NCBI GenBank assembly: GCA_020846195.1
Contig: JADLEJ010000049.1
Location: 1 to 64,000, forward strand
Length of the DNA: 64,000 bases
Source: Nitrospira sp.
GTDB lineage: Bacteria > Nitrospirota > Nitrospiria > Nitrospirales > Nitrospiraceae
Direction: 5' to 3'
How positions within the stretch are numbered: the first letter of the stretch is position 1; each line of letters begins with the position of its first letter. Shown here piece by piece: positions 63,327 to 64,000 of the stretch. The notes below the pieces were generated by a model, which had not been told where the DNA came from, ran no database searches, and saw nothing but the letters and a program-made list of their open reading frames with translations. A program made the position numbers and the translations under genes.

Positions 63327-63797
63327 ATGCCGACCGATGGGCCTCACCACTATGCGATGGTCGCCTGGTCGCAGCTGCTCCTGGAGAGCTTCCGTCGCTG
63401 GACGGGGCGGGAGTTGCTGTTGCGAACCGGTTCATCGGAAGACCAGGCGCAGGCCCTCTTTGCCGCGCCCTTTGTCGTGGTGTCCCATGGCGCGGAGTCC
63501 GATCCCATTTTGAATTATGGCAATCAGACGGCGCTCGATCTGTGGGAGCTGCCGTGGGCGCAACTGACGCGCACGCCCTCTCGCCTCACGGCGGAGCCGA
63601 TGAACCGGGACGAGCGCGCCCGCATGCTGGCGGTTGCCGAGGCCCAAGGCTATTTCGCCGGTTACCGGGGAATCAGAATCTCTTCCACGGGGAAGCGGTT
63701 TCTGGTCGAAGATGCCACGGTGTGGAATGTCGTCGATGGCCAGGGGATTCGAGTGGGCCAGGCCGCCACATTCGCGCGTTGGACGATGGTGGAGTAG
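63327..63797 (+). CDS. MEKHLA-domain protein
   Basis: 156 residues. The sequence (SQLLLESFRRWTGRELLL, APFVVVSHGAESDPILNYGNQTALDLWELPW, then GYRGIRISSTGKRFLVEDATVWNVVDGQG) follows the MEKHLA domain, a PAS-like fold named after a motif in plant homeodomain proteins. It probably binds a small ligand; nothing is known of its partner. No signal peptide. Confidence 0.8.
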   Translation: MPTDGPHHYAMVAWSQLLLESFRRWTGRELLLRTGSSEDQAQALFAAPFVVVSHGAESDPILNYGNQTALDLWELPWAQLTRTPSRLTAEPMNRDERARMLAVAEAQGYFAGYRGIRISSTGKRFLVEDATVWNVVDGQGIRVGQAATFARWTMVE

Positions 63798-63838
63798 CAG
63801 CGCGTCGTTGAAGCGATTCTCTGAAGTCTTGCGCGCGG

Positions 63839-64000
63839 CTAGGTCCAGAGTTCGATGGGGCCGTGGTTGGCCAGCCCGCGGAGTAAGTCCTGCTTGGAAA
63901 TAATGCCGACTGGCTGCCGGTTCGCGTCGAGGATCGGCAGCGCCCCGACCCGCTCGTCCATCATGATCCGGGCAATTTCCCGAATATCGGTTGTGGGTGT
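63839..64000 (-). CDS. CBS-domain protein, C-terminal end
   Basis: Only the last 53 codons are in the window; the gene continues past the right edge. They read IREIARIMMDERVGALPILD, then QPVGIISKQDLLRGLANHGP, ending in ELWT and a TAG. This is the second half of a CBS module, which binds adenine nucleotides. The number of CBS repeats and any fused domain cannot be seen. Confidence 0.85.
   Translation of the reverse strand, partial: TPTTDIREIARIMMDERVGALPILDANRQPVGIISKQDLLRGLANHGPIELWT

Overview
This window looks like a piece of a Nitrospira-type (Nitrospirota) chromosome spanning the replication origin. That placement is inference. It rests on the high GC content, a gyrA-gyrB-dnaN-dnaA block beside an AT-rich origin, a large inorganic-carbon uptake locus that fits an autotroph, and many c-di-GMP (PilZ) and lipoprotein genes. 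No rRNA, tRNA or CRISPR array was recognised.

Layout. 1-5.2 kb: a tight nine-gene minus-strand operon (DoxX, NmrA-type, pirin, FrnE/DsbA-type, VOC, DUF5069, SDR, hypothetical, VOC) that looks like a redox/electrophile stress unit. Its single good promoter overlaps an 18-bp near-perfect palindrome. 5.3-14.6 kb: smpB, a DciA/DUF721 gene, then gyrA, gyrB, dnaN and dnaA, all four running leftward. 14.55-14.9 kb: the probable oriC, with DnaA boxes, a 3-nt periodic tract resembling DnaA-trios and a 12-bp palindrome. 14.9-17.2 kb: a DsrE/F/H (TusDCB)-like sulfur-carrier triad and hisS. 17.3-19.9 kb: a divergent tandem ThyX-like protein and a TPR protein. 19.9-22.5 kb: an AT-richer island with a type II restriction-modification pair, a ribbon-helix-helix regulator with its own operator, and a second RHH-like gene. 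22.9-23.0 kb: a 125-bp palindromic repeat element.

23.1-32.4 kb is the most striking region. It holds a PII-like protein, a 1070-residue DabA (DUF2309), a degenerate NuoM-like subunit and two tandem NuoL-like subunits, with an MpsC/DUF2294 gene divergent from them. This is an expanded DAB/Mps-type bicarbonate uptake locus, and both NuoL-like copies carry Gln where complex I has a key Glu.

32.5-47.1 kb: selO, a PQQ-type sugar dehydrogenase lipoprotein, a 1078-residue unrecognised membrane protein with two hydrolases behind it, a SYLF protein, ettA, a patatin lipoprotein, a sugar-nucleotide reductase, a DUF1295 protein, a PilZ protein, and an HTH/Zn-ribbon regulator coupled to a small lipoprotein. 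47.2-50.0 kb: a tldD/tldE-type protease pair. 50.2-60.9 kb: mixed housekeeping and envelope genes (TPR, SLOG/TIGR00725, LEA14-like, msrA, PilZ, aminotransferase, 3-hydroxyisobutyrate-dehydrogenase type, cysQ type, corA). 60.9-64 kb: leuD-leuC, a small Cys-rich protein, a MEKHLA protein and the end of a CBS-domain protein cut by the window edge.

Start codons were chosen from visible Shine-Dalgarno sequences and family N-termini. All family calls come from reading the translations; no database search was run.
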